Positions 1-8,036 of a stretch of DNA of 64,000 nt are shown in pieces. The stretch comes from Bog-473 sp963742035 (GTDB lineage Bacteria; Actinomycetota; Acidimicrobiia; Acidimicrobiales; RAAP-2): assembly GCA_963742035.1 (NCBI GenBank), contig CAVUKH010000001.1, positions 62,001 through 126,000 on the forward strand, written 5' to 3'. Within the stretch, counting starts at the first letter, position 1. The number at the start of each line of letters is the position of its first letter. Under the pieces are notes generated by a model that worked only from the letters and a program-made list of their open reading frames with translations, was not told the DNA's origin and did no database searches. Both the position numbers and the translations under genes were made by a program.

Positions 1-285
1 CGCTGAGCTCACGCGCGCCACAATCGGCCAGGCGGCGCAGGCGATGAGCACGCCGATGACGGTCAGCTTGGCGTAATCGTGGAATTGGAAGTGGACATAG
101 CCCTTCGTGGACGGGAACAGCCTCGTCCCGATGGCGACCAGTGCGGCGTCAGCGGCCAACGACAGCACAACGGAGAGGACCGTGGCCACGAGCACCCGCC
201 ACCACGACGGTGGCCGGTGTGGCGGCGAGAAGTCGATGCGCGCCAAGGCCAGGGCCCGCTCGGTGACATCGGGGGAAGCCGCCAT
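1..285 (-). CDS. Truncated membrane protein (N-terminal part only)
   Basis: This gene runs off the left edge of the window, so only its first 95 codons are visible. Reading the minus strand from the ATG at 285 (an in-frame GTG lies two codons earlier) gives a charged N-terminus of about 28 residues beginning MAASPDVTERALALARID. It is followed by a hydrophobic segment (residues about 29-50), a polar loop with FPSTKGYVHFQFHDY, and a second hydrophobic segment up to the edge. This is the layout of a small multi-pass membrane protein. I do not recognise the family, and the missing C-terminus prevents assignment. It lies downstream of the large membrane gene at 353-2356 on the same strand, so the two may be co-transcribed. 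Confidence 0.6.
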   Translation of the reverse strand, partial: MAASPDVTERALALARIDFSPPHRPPSWWRVLVATVLSVVLSLAADAALVAIGTRLFPSTKGYVHFQFHDYAKLTVIGVLIACAAWPIVARVSSA

Positions 286-352
286 GCTCACACGCTACGG
301 GGAGATGCAACCCCGCCGAATCAGTCGCGAGGCGGAATCGGTCGGCCGCCTC

Positions 353-2356
353 TCATCCCTGGGATGCAACGAAGGTGCCGCTCTGCTGCATCACGGCCGC
401 CTCCACAATCTGGATGTCCGGCGGCTGAATGGCGAGCGGACCGCCGGCCACCGGGACCTGCCACACCAGGGAGACGTACGGGGTCGGCTGCAGCACGGTG
501 CCAGGGGCGCACGGGGGGAACCCGGTGATGTCCAAGGGCATGGTGGGCGATGGCATGGCCGGTCCGCACGCCTGGGTGCGGCGATGCCACTGCACGAGCG
601 CGCCGTAGGGCATCGGGGCCTTCGTCTCGGTGGCGGGAAGGATGTACATGGCGGCGGCCAGCACGTCGCCGCCGGCCGGGGTGGTGACGTAGACGAGCCC
701 GTCGACGTGCTGGGGGTCCAGCGTCCGCCGCGCCGCCGCGTTGGCCGCCACGATGGTCGGGTTCACGTAGACGACGACCGGATAGTCCGTCGGGGACGCC
801 GGCTCGTACCCGGCGGCCATCGCCGCCGCCGGGGTGGTGTAGGCCGACACGGCGGCGCTGGTCGCTTGCACGTACTGCACGGCACCGATCTGGTCGGCCG
901 CCGTCAGGCTGGGTGCACAGCCACTCTCGGCCATGTGGATGTCGTCGGGCCCGTTGTTGCCGTCGCGCAGCAGCTGGCTCGCCTCGGCCTGCGGAATGGC
1001 GGTGCCCGTGTAGTGCCAGTCGGGCGTCGTGGTGTTGAACCCGGCGGCCGCGCTGGCGTCGGCGCCGTTCATGTCCATGCCGTTCGTTCCGCTCATGATC
1101 ATGAACGGCGTGTTGTTCAGGTCGAGCCCGGAGATCTTGAGGCCGCTCTGGTGCGGCACACACGTGCTGGCGGTGGCCGAAGGCGTGCCCGAGCCCGCGC
1201 CCGACGTGTTGCTCATGACCATGCCGCTCATGGCGCTGCTGGTCGACTCCGGGGCCACGGCGGGATAGCTGGCGCTCAGCAACAGCGCGGCGGCGAGAGC
1301 GGCGATGCCGAGAACGGCCGACGCGGGGCTGCGGCGCAGAATCTCGCCGGCGGGCGATCGCCAGGCCTCCTTCGACGCGACGAAGGTCGGGACCATGGCC
1401 GCGGCGAGGAAGATCACCAGCAGGCCGGTGTTGGGGTCGGTGCCCGAGCCGCTGAAGACGTTCCCGACCAGGCCCTGTCCGGCGATCCACATCAGGAACG
1501 ACAGCAGCGCGCCGGCGGCCAGGAACCAGCCGGGCCGACGGGCCACCAGGGGCCCGAGCCCGATGGTGACGGAAATGGCCGCCAGGATCCACGCCGTCTG
1601 GGTCCCGGTCGTCGAGAACAGGTTGGCCATGGTGGTGAGGAAGTGGGAATACCAGCCCGGCACCGTGGCAGCCATGCCCGCGATGGCGCTCTGGACGGAG
1701 GTGCGCGTCCGGTTGGCGGGCAACAGGAAGAGGACGGCGGCCAACGACCAGTACCCCGCCCACACGGCCAAGGGGGTGATGGTGCGGCCGATCCCCTGGG
1801 CGGCGGCCGAGGTGGCCACGCCCGCCGGGCGGTCGCTCCAGTCGATCCAGCGGCGGGGCGGCCGGGGCCAGGCCATGAGGCCGATGAGCCCGTAGAGGAG
1901 CACGCCCCCCGGGGCGCCGGTCAGGGCGCTCGCCGTGCCGGTGAGGAGCATGCCCATGCCCTCGCCGACGATCCAGACTCCGAGCACCCAGGCGAACGAC
2001 ACGGCCAGCGCAGGGCGCACCGTGACCCGGAACAGCAGGCCGACGCCGATGAAGAGCTGAATGAGCGCGAAGAACGTGTTCCACACCGCGATGTCGGGCG
2101 CCACGAAGTTCCCGATGTGGGTGATGAAATCGCCCAGGACGAAGGGCTGTCCGCTGGCGTTGGCCAGGATGTTGTTCTGCACGAACCCGTTGCCGAACAT
2201 GAAGGGCTGGAACTGCAGCGCCGCATCGAGGATCCAGAACAGGCCGAGGATGATCTGGAGGACACGCTGGGAGCGGATGGCGAGTGGGAAGCGGCTGTGC
2301 TCCTCCCCCGGCCGCTTCTTCACCTGCTCCTCGTCGGTGCCCGCGTCGCCGTCCAT
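353..2356 (-). CDS. Large membrane protein with Met-rich extracytoplasmic C-terminal half
   Basis: This is a 667-residue protein. The first about 35 residues are charged and cytoplasmic. Residues about 36-365 contain a long series of hydrophobic segments, and the first part resembles DoxX-like quinone/membrane-oxidoreductase folds (FWILDAALQFQPFMFGNGFV). After a final membrane segment (ASAVLGIAALAAALLLSASYPAV) come about 300 residues that should lie outside the membrane. This tail holds Met-rich patches (MSGMVMSN, MIMSGTNGMDMNG), HMAESGC, and four further cysteines that could form disulfides or bind a metal. The pattern recalls proteins handling copper, but no known copper-site domain is evident. 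The function is unknown, and the membrane topology is clear only in outline. Confidence 0.75.
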   Translation of the reverse strand: MDGDAGTDEEQVKKRPGEEHSRFPLAIRSQRVLQIILGLFWILDAALQFQPFMFGNGFVQNNILANASGQPFVLGDFITHIGNFVAPDIAVWNTFFALIQLFIGVGLLFRVTVRPALAVSFAWVLGVWIVGEGMGMLLTGTASALTGAPGGVLLYGLIGLMAWPRPPRRWIDWSDRPAGVATSAAAQGIGRTITPLAVWAGYWSLAAVLFLLPANRTRTSVQSAIAGMAATVPGWYSHFLTTMANLFSTTGTQTAWILAAISVTIGLGPLVARRPGWFLAAGALLSFLMWIAGQGLVGNVFSGSGTDPNTGLLVIFLAAAMVPTFVASKEAWRSPAGEILRRSPASAVLGIAALAAALLLSASYPAVAPESTSSAMSGMVMSNTSGAGSGTPSATASTCVPHQSGLKISGLDLNNTPFMIMSGTNGMDMNGADASAAAGFNTTTPDWHYTGTAIPQAEASQLLRDGNNGPDDIHMAESGCAPSLTAADQIGAVQYVQATSAAVSAYTTPAAAMAAGYEPASPTDYPVVVYVNPTIVAANAAARRTLDPQHVDGLVYVTTPAGGDVLAAAMYILPATETKAPMPYGALVQWHRRTQACGPAMPSPTMPLDITGFPPCAPGTVLQPTPYVSLVWQVPVAGGPLAIQPPDIQIVEAAVMQQSGTFVASQG

Positions 2357-2438
2357 GCCCTGCTTTACGCTACCGGGGTCCCTCCGGATGGCCGTGTCAG
2401 GGGGTCGACTGCTCCTCGGGACAGCCGGACGGGAGGGC

Positions 2439-3857
2439 TCAGGCCTCGCCGACCGCGGCCACCAGCTTCTGCAGGGTGTCCTTGGCGTCCCCGAAGAGCA
2501 TGGTCGTCTTGGGGTCGTAGAGCAGGTCGTTGTCGATGCCGGCGAAGCCCGGTCGCATGGAGCGCTTGAGGAAGATGATGTTCTCGGCCTCGTCGGCGTG
2601 AATGATCGGCATGCCGAAAATGGGGCTGCCCGGTGTCGACTTGGCCGCCGGGTTGACCGTGTCGTTGGCGCCCACCACCAGCGCCACGTCGGCCGTCGAC
2701 ATCTCCGGGTTGGCCTCGTCCATCTCCTTCAAGTCCTCGTAGGGCACGTTGGCCTCGGCCAGGAGCACGTTCATGTGGCCGGGCATGCGGCCCGCCACCG
2801 GGTGGATGGCGAAGAAGGTCTCGACCCCGCGTGCCTTGAGGGCCTCCTCCAGCTCGCGCGCCGTGTGCTGGGCCTGGGCGACGGCCAGGCCGTAGCCGGG
2901 AATGATGACGACCTTGCGCGCGTAGGCCAGGAGCACGCCGACATCCTCGGGCGTGCCAGTGCGGACCGGGCGGGCCGCATCACCCTCCTCGCCCCCCGTG
3001 GCGGTGATCACCGAGCCGAACGCGCTGAAGAGGATGTTGGGCAAGGAGCGGCCCATGGCGCTGCTCATCAAGCGGGTGAGGATGATGCCCGAGGCCCCGA
3101 CCAGCGTGCCCGCCACAATCAGCAGGTTGCTGTCGAGCACGAAGCCCGACGCCGCGACGGCCAGGCCGGTGAATGAGTTCAGGAGCGAAATCAGGACCGG
3201 CACGTCCGCGCCGCCGATCGGCAGCACGAAGATCACACCGAGCACGAGGGCGAGCACCAGGATGATCCAGACGTAGACGATGCTCCCGGTGACCAGGGCC
3301 AGGATCACCATGATGCCGATGGCGGCTCCAACCAGTGCGTTGATGACCTGCTGGCCGGGGTAGGTGATCGGCCGCCCGGTAATCAGCTCCTGCAGCTTGA
3401 TGAACGCGATGGCGCTACCGGAGAACGACACCGACCCGATCAGCACGCCGAGGAGCACCTCGGCGGTGACGTAGACGGCGGGCTGGAGCCCGAGCGAGTG
3501 CAGGTGGAGCAGCTCGACAATGGAGATCAGCGCGGCGGCCCCGCCGCCGACGCCGTTGAAGACGGCCACCAGCTGGGGCATCGCGGTCATCTTCACGTAG
3601 CGGGCCACCGGCACGGCGATCGCTGCGCCGAGCACCATGGCGATGATCGTCAGCGTGAGGTTCCAACCCGAGTGCCGAAGCGACGGCAGCGTGAAGGTCA
3701 TGCCGATGGCGAGCGCGGCCGCCGCCGCGCCGACCAGCTCGCCGCGGCGTGCGTGCTTGGGCGAACTCAGGCCCTTCAGGGCAAAGATGAAGCCGGCGAT
3801 GGCAACCAGGTAGGCCAAGTCGCGCGCGGTCGTCAGCGTGAAGGAGACGGCCAGCAT
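2439..3857 (-). CDS. pntB: NAD(P) transhydrogenase subunit beta
   Basis: PntB forms the rest of the proton channel plus the NADP(H)-binding domain III of the membrane transhydrogenase, which couples NADH + NADP+ to NAD+ + NADPH using the proton gradient. The start is the ATG at 3857 (MLAVSFTLTTARDLAYL), which overlaps the pntAB stop by one base (TGATG), so the genes are translationally coupled. The product is 472 residues, normal for the family. Several membrane helices fill the first about 270 residues. Then comes the soluble domain with VVIIPGYGLAVAQAQH (the NADP-binding GYGLAVAQAQ loop), HPVAGRMPGHMNVLLAEANVPYE, and DVALVVGANDTVNPAA followed by GMPIIH. All are hallmark PntB motifs. It is the last gene of pntAA-pntAB-pntB. 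Confidence 0.97.
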   Translation of the reverse strand: MLAVSFTLTTARDLAYLVAIAGFIFALKGLSSPKHARRGELVGAAAAALAIGMTFTLPSLRHSGWNLTLTIIAMVLGAAIAVPVARYVKMTAMPQLVAVFNGVGGGAAALISIVELLHLHSLGLQPAVYVTAEVLLGVLIGSVSFSGSAIAFIKLQELITGRPITYPGQQVINALVGAAIGIMVILALVTGSIVYVWIILVLALVLGVIFVLPIGGADVPVLISLLNSFTGLAVAASGFVLDSNLLIVAGTLVGASGIILTRLMSSAMGRSLPNILFSAFGSVITATGGEEGDAARPVRTGTPEDVGVLLAYARKVVIIPGYGLAVAQAQHTARELEEALKARGVETFFAIHPVAGRMPGHMNVLLAEANVPYEDLKEMDEANPEMSTADVALVVGANDTVNPAAKSTPGSPIFGMPIIHADEAENIIFLKRSMRPGFAGIDNDLLYDPKTTMLFGDAKDTLQKLVAAVGEA

Positions 3858-4243
3858 CAGGCGGCGCCTCCGCTGGGTTCGGAGGGCCCGGCGTCGTCCG
3901 CTTTGGAGGCGGGCTGGCGAGCCCGGTCGTTCGGGTTGCCCTTGAACATCTCGAGCATGCGGTCGGTCACGACGAAGCCGCCCACCACGTTCAACGTGGC
4001 GAGGAAGACGGCGAGGAAGCCGAGTACGACTTCGGCGGTGCCGTGGGCCTCGCCCATGATGGTCATCGCGCCGACCAGCACGATGCCGTGGATGGCGTTG
4101 GACCCCGACATCAGCGGGGTGTGCAAGACGCTCGGCACCTTGGACACGACCTCTATCCCGACAAAAGCCGCCAGGACGAAGATGGTCAGGTAGCCGACGA
4201 TCCCGGTCGTCGAGCCGGTCACCGACCCCAGCAGCAAATGCAT
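3857..4243 (-). CDS. pntAB: NAD(P) transhydrogenase subunit alpha part 2 (membrane)
   Basis: This is the small membrane subunit of the three-gene transhydrogenase arrangement found in Mycobacterium and Rhodospirillum. I take the ATG at 4243 (MHLLLGSVTGSTTGIVGYLTIF), which overlaps the pntAA stop by one base, rather than a longer reading that would start inside pntAA. The 128 residues contain about three transmembrane helices with the family sequence LHTPLMSGSNAIHGIVLVG. The C-terminal about 30 residues are polar (MFKGNPNDRARQPASKADDAG) and extend beyond the minimal family length. It contributes to the proton-translocating channel together with PntB. Confidence 0.95.
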   Translation of the reverse strand: MHLLLGSVTGSTTGIVGYLTIFVLAAFVGIEVVSKVPSVLHTPLMSGSNAIHGIVLVGAMTIMGEAHGTAEVVLGFLAVFLATLNVVGGFVVTDRMLEMFKGNPNDRARQPASKADDAGPSEPSGGAA

Positions 4244-5409
4244 CACGACTGCGCTCCTTGTGTCCCGCCGCCTGTCCCGCCGCCTGTCCCGCCCAGCAGC
4301 TCCACCGCGGCCGGCGCCACCGCGGCGCCGGCGCGCAGCACGCACATGCCGGCCACAATCTCGTCGTCCCAGTCCGGCTCCAGGGTCCCCGCCGGCCCCA
4401 TCAGGCCGAGCACGTTGGCCACGTTGCGGGCGTAGAGGAAGCTGGCGTGCGTCGGCATGCCCGAAGGGGGATTGGCCATTCCCACCACGTGCACGCCGTT
4501 GTGGTCGACGATCTCGCCCGGCTTGGTCAGCTCGCAGTTGCCGCCCTGGTCCGCCGCCATGTCCACCACGACGGCGCCCTCCCCCATGCCCTCGACCATG
4601 GAGGTGGTCACCAGCACGGGGGCCTTGCGCCCCGGCACCGCGGCGGTGGTGATGACGACGTCGGAGCGCCCGACCTCCTCGGCCAGCGCGGCGCGCTGGC
4701 GGTCGAGCTCCTCGGGGGTGAGCTCGCGCGCGTAGCCCCCGGCACCCTCGGCCGAGACGCCGGTGTCGACGAAGGTGGCGCCCAGGCTCTCGGCCTCCTC
4801 CTTGGCCGCGGCCCGCACGTCGAAGGCCTTGACGACCGCACCGAGCCGGCGCGCCGTGGCGATCGACTGCAGGCCGGCCACGCCGACACCCATCACGAGC
4901 ACTTTGGCCGGCGGCACCGTGCCGGCCGCCGTCATGAACATGGGGAAGAACTTGGCCAGGTGCTCGGCCGCGCTCAGTCCCGCCCGGTACCCCGAGACCG
5001 TCGCCTGTGAGCTCAGGGCATCCATGCCCTGGGCCCGGCTGATGCGGGGCAGGAGGTCGAAGCTGAAGACCGTCGCCTTCTTGGCGGCCAGCGCCCGCAC
5101 GGCGTCGGCAGCCTGGGCCACGCCGAAGAAGCTCAACAGCGCGGCGCCCTCGGGCAGGCCGGCCACGTCGGCGGCGGTCGGCGGGTTGACCCGCACCACC
5201 AGCCCTGCGCCCGCCAGCGTCGCCGCCGCATCGGGACAGACCGTGGCGCCGGCATCGGCGTAGGCGTCGTCGCTGAACGCCGCCTCGCGGCCGGCGCCGG
5301 ACTGCACGCAGACCTCCCAGCCCGCGCTGACCAGCTTCTTGGCCACGTCGGGGACGAGGGCCACGCGGCGCTCGCCCGGACGGGTCTCGGTGGGGACCGC
5401 CAATTTCAC
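4243..5409 (-). CDS. pntAA: NAD(P) transhydrogenase subunit alpha part 1 (NAD-binding)
   Basis: This is the peripheral NAD(H)-binding domain I of transhydrogenase, homologous to alanine dehydrogenase. The GTG start at 5409 gives MKLAVPTETRPGERRVALVPD, the canonical N-terminus. The nucleotide fold is visible as VLVMGVGVAGLQSIATARRLGAVVKAFDVR, and the RQRAALAEEVGRSDVVITTAAVPGRKAPVLVT segment is typical. Length 388 is slightly long, because the C-terminus ends in a low-complexity GGTGGGTGGGT tail encoded by a 12-bp tandem repeat (4261-4293). A weak leaderless-type -10 (TAGACA, 8 nt before the start) lies upstream, together with a perfect 12-bp palindrome at 5448-5459. It is the first gene of the pnt operon. 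Confidence 0.96.
   Translation of the reverse strand: MKLAVPTETRPGERRVALVPDVAKKLVSAGWEVCVQSGAGREAAFSDDAYADAGATVCPDAAATLAGAGLVVRVNPPTAADVAGLPEGAALLSFFGVAQAADAVRALAAKKATVFSFDLLPRISRAQGMDALSSQATVSGYRAGLSAAEHLAKFFPMFMTAAGTVPPAKVLVMGVGVAGLQSIATARRLGAVVKAFDVRAAAKEEAESLGATFVDTGVSAEGAGGYARELTPEELDRQRAALAEEVGRSDVVITTAAVPGRKAPVLVTTSMVEGMGEGAVVVDMAADQGGNCELTKPGEIVDHNGVHVVGMANPPSGMPTHASFLYARNVANVLGLMGPAGTLEPDWDDEIVAGMCVLRAGAAVAPAAVELLGGTGGGTGGGTQGAQS
4261..4293. repeat. 12-bp tandem repeat at the 3' end of pntAA
   Basis: TGTCCCGCCGCC occurs twice, followed by a partial third copy. On the minus strand it encodes the Gly-Thr tail of PntAA. The unit is a multiple of three, so copy-number change would keep the frame. 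Confidence 0.85.
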
Positions 5410-5447
5410 GGCTGCTCTGTCTAGCAGCTGACCCCCCGTTGGGCCCT

Positions 5448-5459
5448 ATTCGATCGAAT
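5448..5459. promoter_or_regulatory. 12-bp palindrome upstream of pnt operon
   Basis: ATTCGATCGAAT is a perfect inverted repeat about 40 bp upstream of the pntAA start and 27 bp past the stop of the SDR gene. It could be an operator for the pnt operon. No regulator can be named, and a chance palindrome is possible. Confidence 0.35.
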
Positions 5460-5485
5460 TCGCAGGACGACCCCGGGGCACGCAG

Positions 5486-6244
5486 TCAGGGTCCGGCCAC
5501 GGCCCCCAGGAACGGCGGGGGCTCCCCACCCCCGTGCACCACCAGGTTGGCACCGGTCACGTAGGCGGCGGCGTCGCTCGAGAGGAAGAGGCAGGCCTGG
5601 GCCACGTCGGCGGGCGTCCCCATGCGGCCGAGGGGCACCGTGGCGGCCGCCCGCTCCATGCCGGCGGGCCCGCCGTAGAAGTCGTCGCCGGCACCGGTGT
5701 CGAGCAACCCGGCGGTGACGGCGTTGACCCGCACCAGCGGCGCCCACTCGACGGCCAGGGTCGCCGTCAGGTTGATGAGGCCCGCCTTGGCCGCGCCGTA
5801 GGCGGAGGCCCCCGGCGAGGGACGCATCCCCGACACGCTGGACACGTTCACAATGGCGCCCCCGTCCTCCTGCACGGCCATCACCTTGTGGGCCGACTGG
5901 GCGCACCACAACGGGGCGAGCAGGTTCAGATTGACGATGGCCTCCACGAAGCGCGGCGATGCGTCGGCCGCCGGCACGTGGGGTGAGCCCCCGGCGTTGT
6001 TGATCAGGACGTCGAGCCGGCCGAAGTGCTCGATCGCCTTGGCGACGACCCGCTCCGCCTCGGGCGGCTTGCGGATGTCGGCCGTGACGAACACGGCTCC
6101 CTCGACGACGGCCTCGTGGCGCCCACAGGCCACCACGTGCGCCCCGGCCGCGGCGAACGCCGCCACAATCCCGCGCCCGACCCCTCGGGATCCGCCCGTC
6201 ACCACGACGACACGCTCGCTGAAGTCGTACTCGGGCTGGGTCAC
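5486..6244 (-). CDS. SDR-family oxidoreductase of the HIP (steroid ring C/D) cluster
   Basis: This is a classical short-chain dehydrogenase/reductase of 252 residues. The nucleotide motif VTGGSRGVGRG is near residue 17, NNAG follows, and the catalytic Ser and Tyr lie in NVSSVSGMRPSPGASAYGAAKAG. I prefer the GTG at 6244 over the TTG two codons upstream, because a TAGGGT -10 hexamer ends exactly 6 nt before this GTG. The gene is divergent from echA20-ipdA-ipdB-ipdC, as the SDR genes Rv3548c/Rv3549c are beside echA20 in M. tuberculosis. A role in oxidising or reducing a hydroxy/keto intermediate of steroid ring C/D degradation is therefore likely by synteny, though the substrate is unknown. The Ser-Tyr-Lys set is intact. 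Confidence 0.85.
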   Translation of the reverse strand: MTQPEYDFSERVVVVTGGSRGVGRGIVAAFAAAGAHVVACGRHEAVVEGAVFVTADIRKPPEAERVVAKAIEHFGRLDVLINNAGGSPHVPAADASPRFVEAIVNLNLLAPLWCAQSAHKVMAVQEDGGAIVNVSSVSGMRPSPGASAYGAAKAGLINLTATLAVEWAPLVRVNAVTAGLLDTGAGDDFYGGPAGMERAAATVPLGRMGTPADVAQACLFLSSDAAAYVTGANLVVHGGGEPPPFLGAVAGP

Positions 6245-6250
6245 GGGCAA

Positions 6251-6256
6251 ACCCTA
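6251..6256 (-). promoter_or_regulatory. Leaderless -10 of the SDR gene
   Basis: TAGGGT on the minus strand lies 6 nt before the GTG at 6244. This predicts a transcript beginning at or next to the start codon and decides the start against the TTG at 6250. Confidence 0.55.
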
Positions 6257-6334
6257 CGGCACCGTCCGCGGGACGGCCCGGGACGGCCCAACCCCGCCAC
6301 GGGCCCGCGCTGGCCGGGCCACGGCAGGCTGGCC

Positions 6335-6340
6335 TAAGTT
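6335..6340 (+). promoter_or_regulatory. Candidate -10 for echA20-ipdABC
   Basis: TAAGTT lies 56 nt upstream of the echA20 ATG. Transcription from it would start near 6347, just before the palindromic operator at 6353-6367. The mRNA would carry the Shine-Dalgarno-like GAGGAG near 6378. Confidence 0.4.
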
Positions 6341-6352
6341 CCCGGAGGCCTT

Positions 6353-6367
6353 CTGACGCGGCGTCAG
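6353..6367. promoter_or_regulatory. Palindromic operator (copy 1) upstream of echA20
   Basis: CTGACGCGGCGTCAG is a 15-bp perfect inverted repeat (6-bp arms, 3-bp centre) ending 29 nt before the echA20 start. The same core TGACGnnnCGTCA occurs at 20889-20901 and 32906-32918, also just upstream of catabolic genes. Size and symmetry suit a TetR-type repressor. It does not match the KstR or KstR2 consensus as I know them. Confidence 0.7.
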
Positions 6368-6396
6368 GGCCGGAACCGAGGAGAACCCGGCGTCCC

Positions 6397-7155
6397 ATGC
6401 CCATCGATGTGATTCAGGCGCACGACGGCATCGCCGAGGTGGTCATCGACCACCCGCCGGTCAACGCGCTCGACGTGGCGGGCTGGTTCGAGCTGGCCGA
6501 CGCGCTGCTCGCGGTGGGCCGCGTGCCCTCCAACCGGGTGGCCGTGCTGCGGGCGACCGGACGCGGCTTCTGTGCCGGTGTCGACATCAAGGAGATCAAC
6601 GCCAAGGGTGACGAGGCGTTGGTCGGGGTGAACCGGGGCTGCGCGGCCGCCTTCGCCGCCGTCTACGACTGCGAGGTCCCCGTGATCGCCGCCGTGCAGG
6701 GCTTCTGCCTCGGCGGTGGCATCGGTCTGGCCGGCAACGCCGACATGGTGATCGCCTCCGAGGACGCCACCTTCGGCCTGCCCGAGGTCGACCGCGGTGC
6801 GCTCGGAGCCGCCACCCACCTGGCCCGGCTGGTCCCCCAGCACGCCATGCGCAAGATGGTCTACACGGCCAAACCCGTCACCGCCGCCGAGCTGGCGTCC
6901 TACGGCTCGGTGGCCGCGGTGGTGCCGCCGGACCGCCTGCAGGCGGCCGCACTCGAATTGGCGGCCGACATAGCCACCAAGAGCCCCACCATCATCCGCC
7001 GGGCCAAGGAGTCCCTCAACGGCATCGACCCCGTCGACGTGAAGCGCAGCTACCGCTTCGAGCAGGGCTTCACGTACGAGCTCCATGTGCGCGGCGTCGC
7101 CGACGAGCAGCGCGCCGCCTTCGTCGAGAAGCGCGACGCCGACACCTCCCGATGA
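6397..7155 (+). CDS. echA20: EchA20-like enoyl-CoA hydratase/isomerase family, steroid ring D opening
   Basis: This is a 252-residue crotonase-fold protein. Family features are HPPVNALDVAGW, the oxyanion-hole segment RGFCAGVDIKEI (about residues 56-67), GFCLGGGIGLAGNADMVIAS and the ATFGLPEVDRGALGA loop. In M. tuberculosis EchA20 acts in HIP catabolism, the late C/D-ring stage of cholesterol breakdown, where it hydrolyses ring D before IpdAB opens ring C. Here it is followed by ipdA with ATGA overlap, then ipdB and ipdC, exactly the mycobacterial order, which is the main support for the assignment over a generic enoyl-CoA hydratase. The operator at 6353-6367 lies in its leader. A GAGGAG about 13 nt upstream may serve as ribosome site. 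Confidence 0.85.
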   Translation: MPIDVIQAHDGIAEVVIDHPPVNALDVAGWFELADALLAVGRVPSNRVAVLRATGRGFCAGVDIKEINAKGDEALVGVNRGCAAAFAAVYDCEVPVIAAVQGFCLGGGIGLAGNADMVIASEDATFGLPEVDRGALGAATHLARLVPQHAMRKMVYTAKPVTAAELASYGSVAAVVPPDRLQAAALELAADIATKSPTIIRRAKESLNGIDPVDVKRSYRFEQGFTYELHVRGVADEQRAAFVEKRDADTSR

Positions 7156-8036
7156 GCGACAAGCGCACCACCGTCGACGACATCGTCGGCGAGATCCGCT
7201 CCGGCATGACGATCGGGATCGGCGGCTGGGGCTCGCGCCGCAAGCCCATGGCCGTGGTGCGCGCCATCTGCCGCTCGGACCTCAGCGATCTCACCGTCGT
7301 GGCGTACGGGGGCCCCGATGTCGGGCTGCTCTGCGCCACGGGCAAGGTGCGCAAGGTCGTGTGCGGCTTCGTCACCCTCGACTCCATCGCGCTCGATCCG
7401 CACTGGCGCGCCGCGCGCCAGCACGGCCTGGTCGAGGTCATGGAGGTGGACGAGGGGATGTTCTTCCTCGGCCTGCAGGCGGCGTCGTGGCGGGTCCCCT
7501 TCCTGCCCACCCGGGCCGGCCTCGGCTCCGACGTCCTCACGTTCAACCCCGACCTGCAACTGGTGCGCTCCCCCTACGGCGCCGGGCATCCGTACCTCAG
7601 CGACCCGGCCGACGCCGACGTCGAGCTGGTCGCCATGCCGGCCCTGCGCCTCGATGCCGCCATCGTCCACACCAACCGCGCCGACGCCGCCGGCAACGGC
7701 CAGGTGCTCGCCCCCGACGTCTTCTTCGACCCGCTCTTCCTCGGGGCGGCCGAGCGCCGCTTCATGACGACCGAGGCCGTCGTCGAGAACGGCACCCTGG
7801 CCGACGAGCGTCATCCCGTTGCGAGCGTGCCCATCCACCGCATGCTCGTCGACGGCGTGGCCGAGTGCCCCGGTGGCGCCCACTTCACGGCCAACCCCCC
7901 CGACTACGGGCGCGACGAGGCGTTCCAGAAGGAGTACGCCACCTCGGCCACCGACCCCGCCGAGTGGGAGGCCTTCGCCGCGCGCTACGTCTTCGTCGAC
8001 GACGACGAGTACCGGGCCCACGTGGCCGAACGATGA
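7152..8036 (+). CDS. ipdA: IpdA-like CoA-transferase-family ring hydrolase, alpha subunit
   Basis: This is a 294-residue class I CoA-transferase-fold subunit. The glycine-rich GMTIGIGGWGSRRKPMAVV near residue 20 and VVAYGGPDVGLLCATGKVRKVVCGFVTLDS are family features. IpdAB of Mycobacterium and Rhodococcus is not a CoA transferase but a hydrolase that opens ring C of a steroid-derived cyclic ketone CoA ester, using a glutamate of IpdA. The start ATG overlaps the echA20 stop and the stop overlaps the ipdB start (both ATGA), so echA20-ipdA-ipdB form a coupled unit. The gene pair, adjacency to echA20 and ipdC, and subunit lengths fit IpdAB. A glutaconate or acetate CoA-transferase subunit is the alternative, but less likely in this context. 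Confidence 0.88.
   Translation: MSDKRTTVDDIVGEIRSGMTIGIGGWGSRRKPMAVVRAICRSDLSDLTVVAYGGPDVGLLCATGKVRKVVCGFVTLDSIALDPHWRAARQHGLVEVMEVDEGMFFLGLQAASWRVPFLPTRAGLGSDVLTFNPDLQLVRSPYGAGHPYLSDPADADVELVAMPALRLDAAIVHTNRADAAGNGQVLAPDVFFDPLFLGAAERRFMTTEAVVENGTLADERHPVASVPIHRMLVDGVAECPGGAHFTANPPDYGRDEAFQKEYATSATDPAEWEAFAARYVFVDDDEYRAHVAER

Noticed and set aside
107..2569. 820-residue open frame on the plus strand
   Set aside because: It is antisense to the large membrane protein gene and the end of pntB. Its product is Arg/Gly/His-rich, typical of a GC-rich shadow frame, with no domain or start signal.
6300..6400. KstR2 box in the echA20 promoter
   Set aside because: I do not see the CAAG-CTTG type palindrome expected for KstR2. 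The only strong palindrome is TGACGnnnCGTCA.
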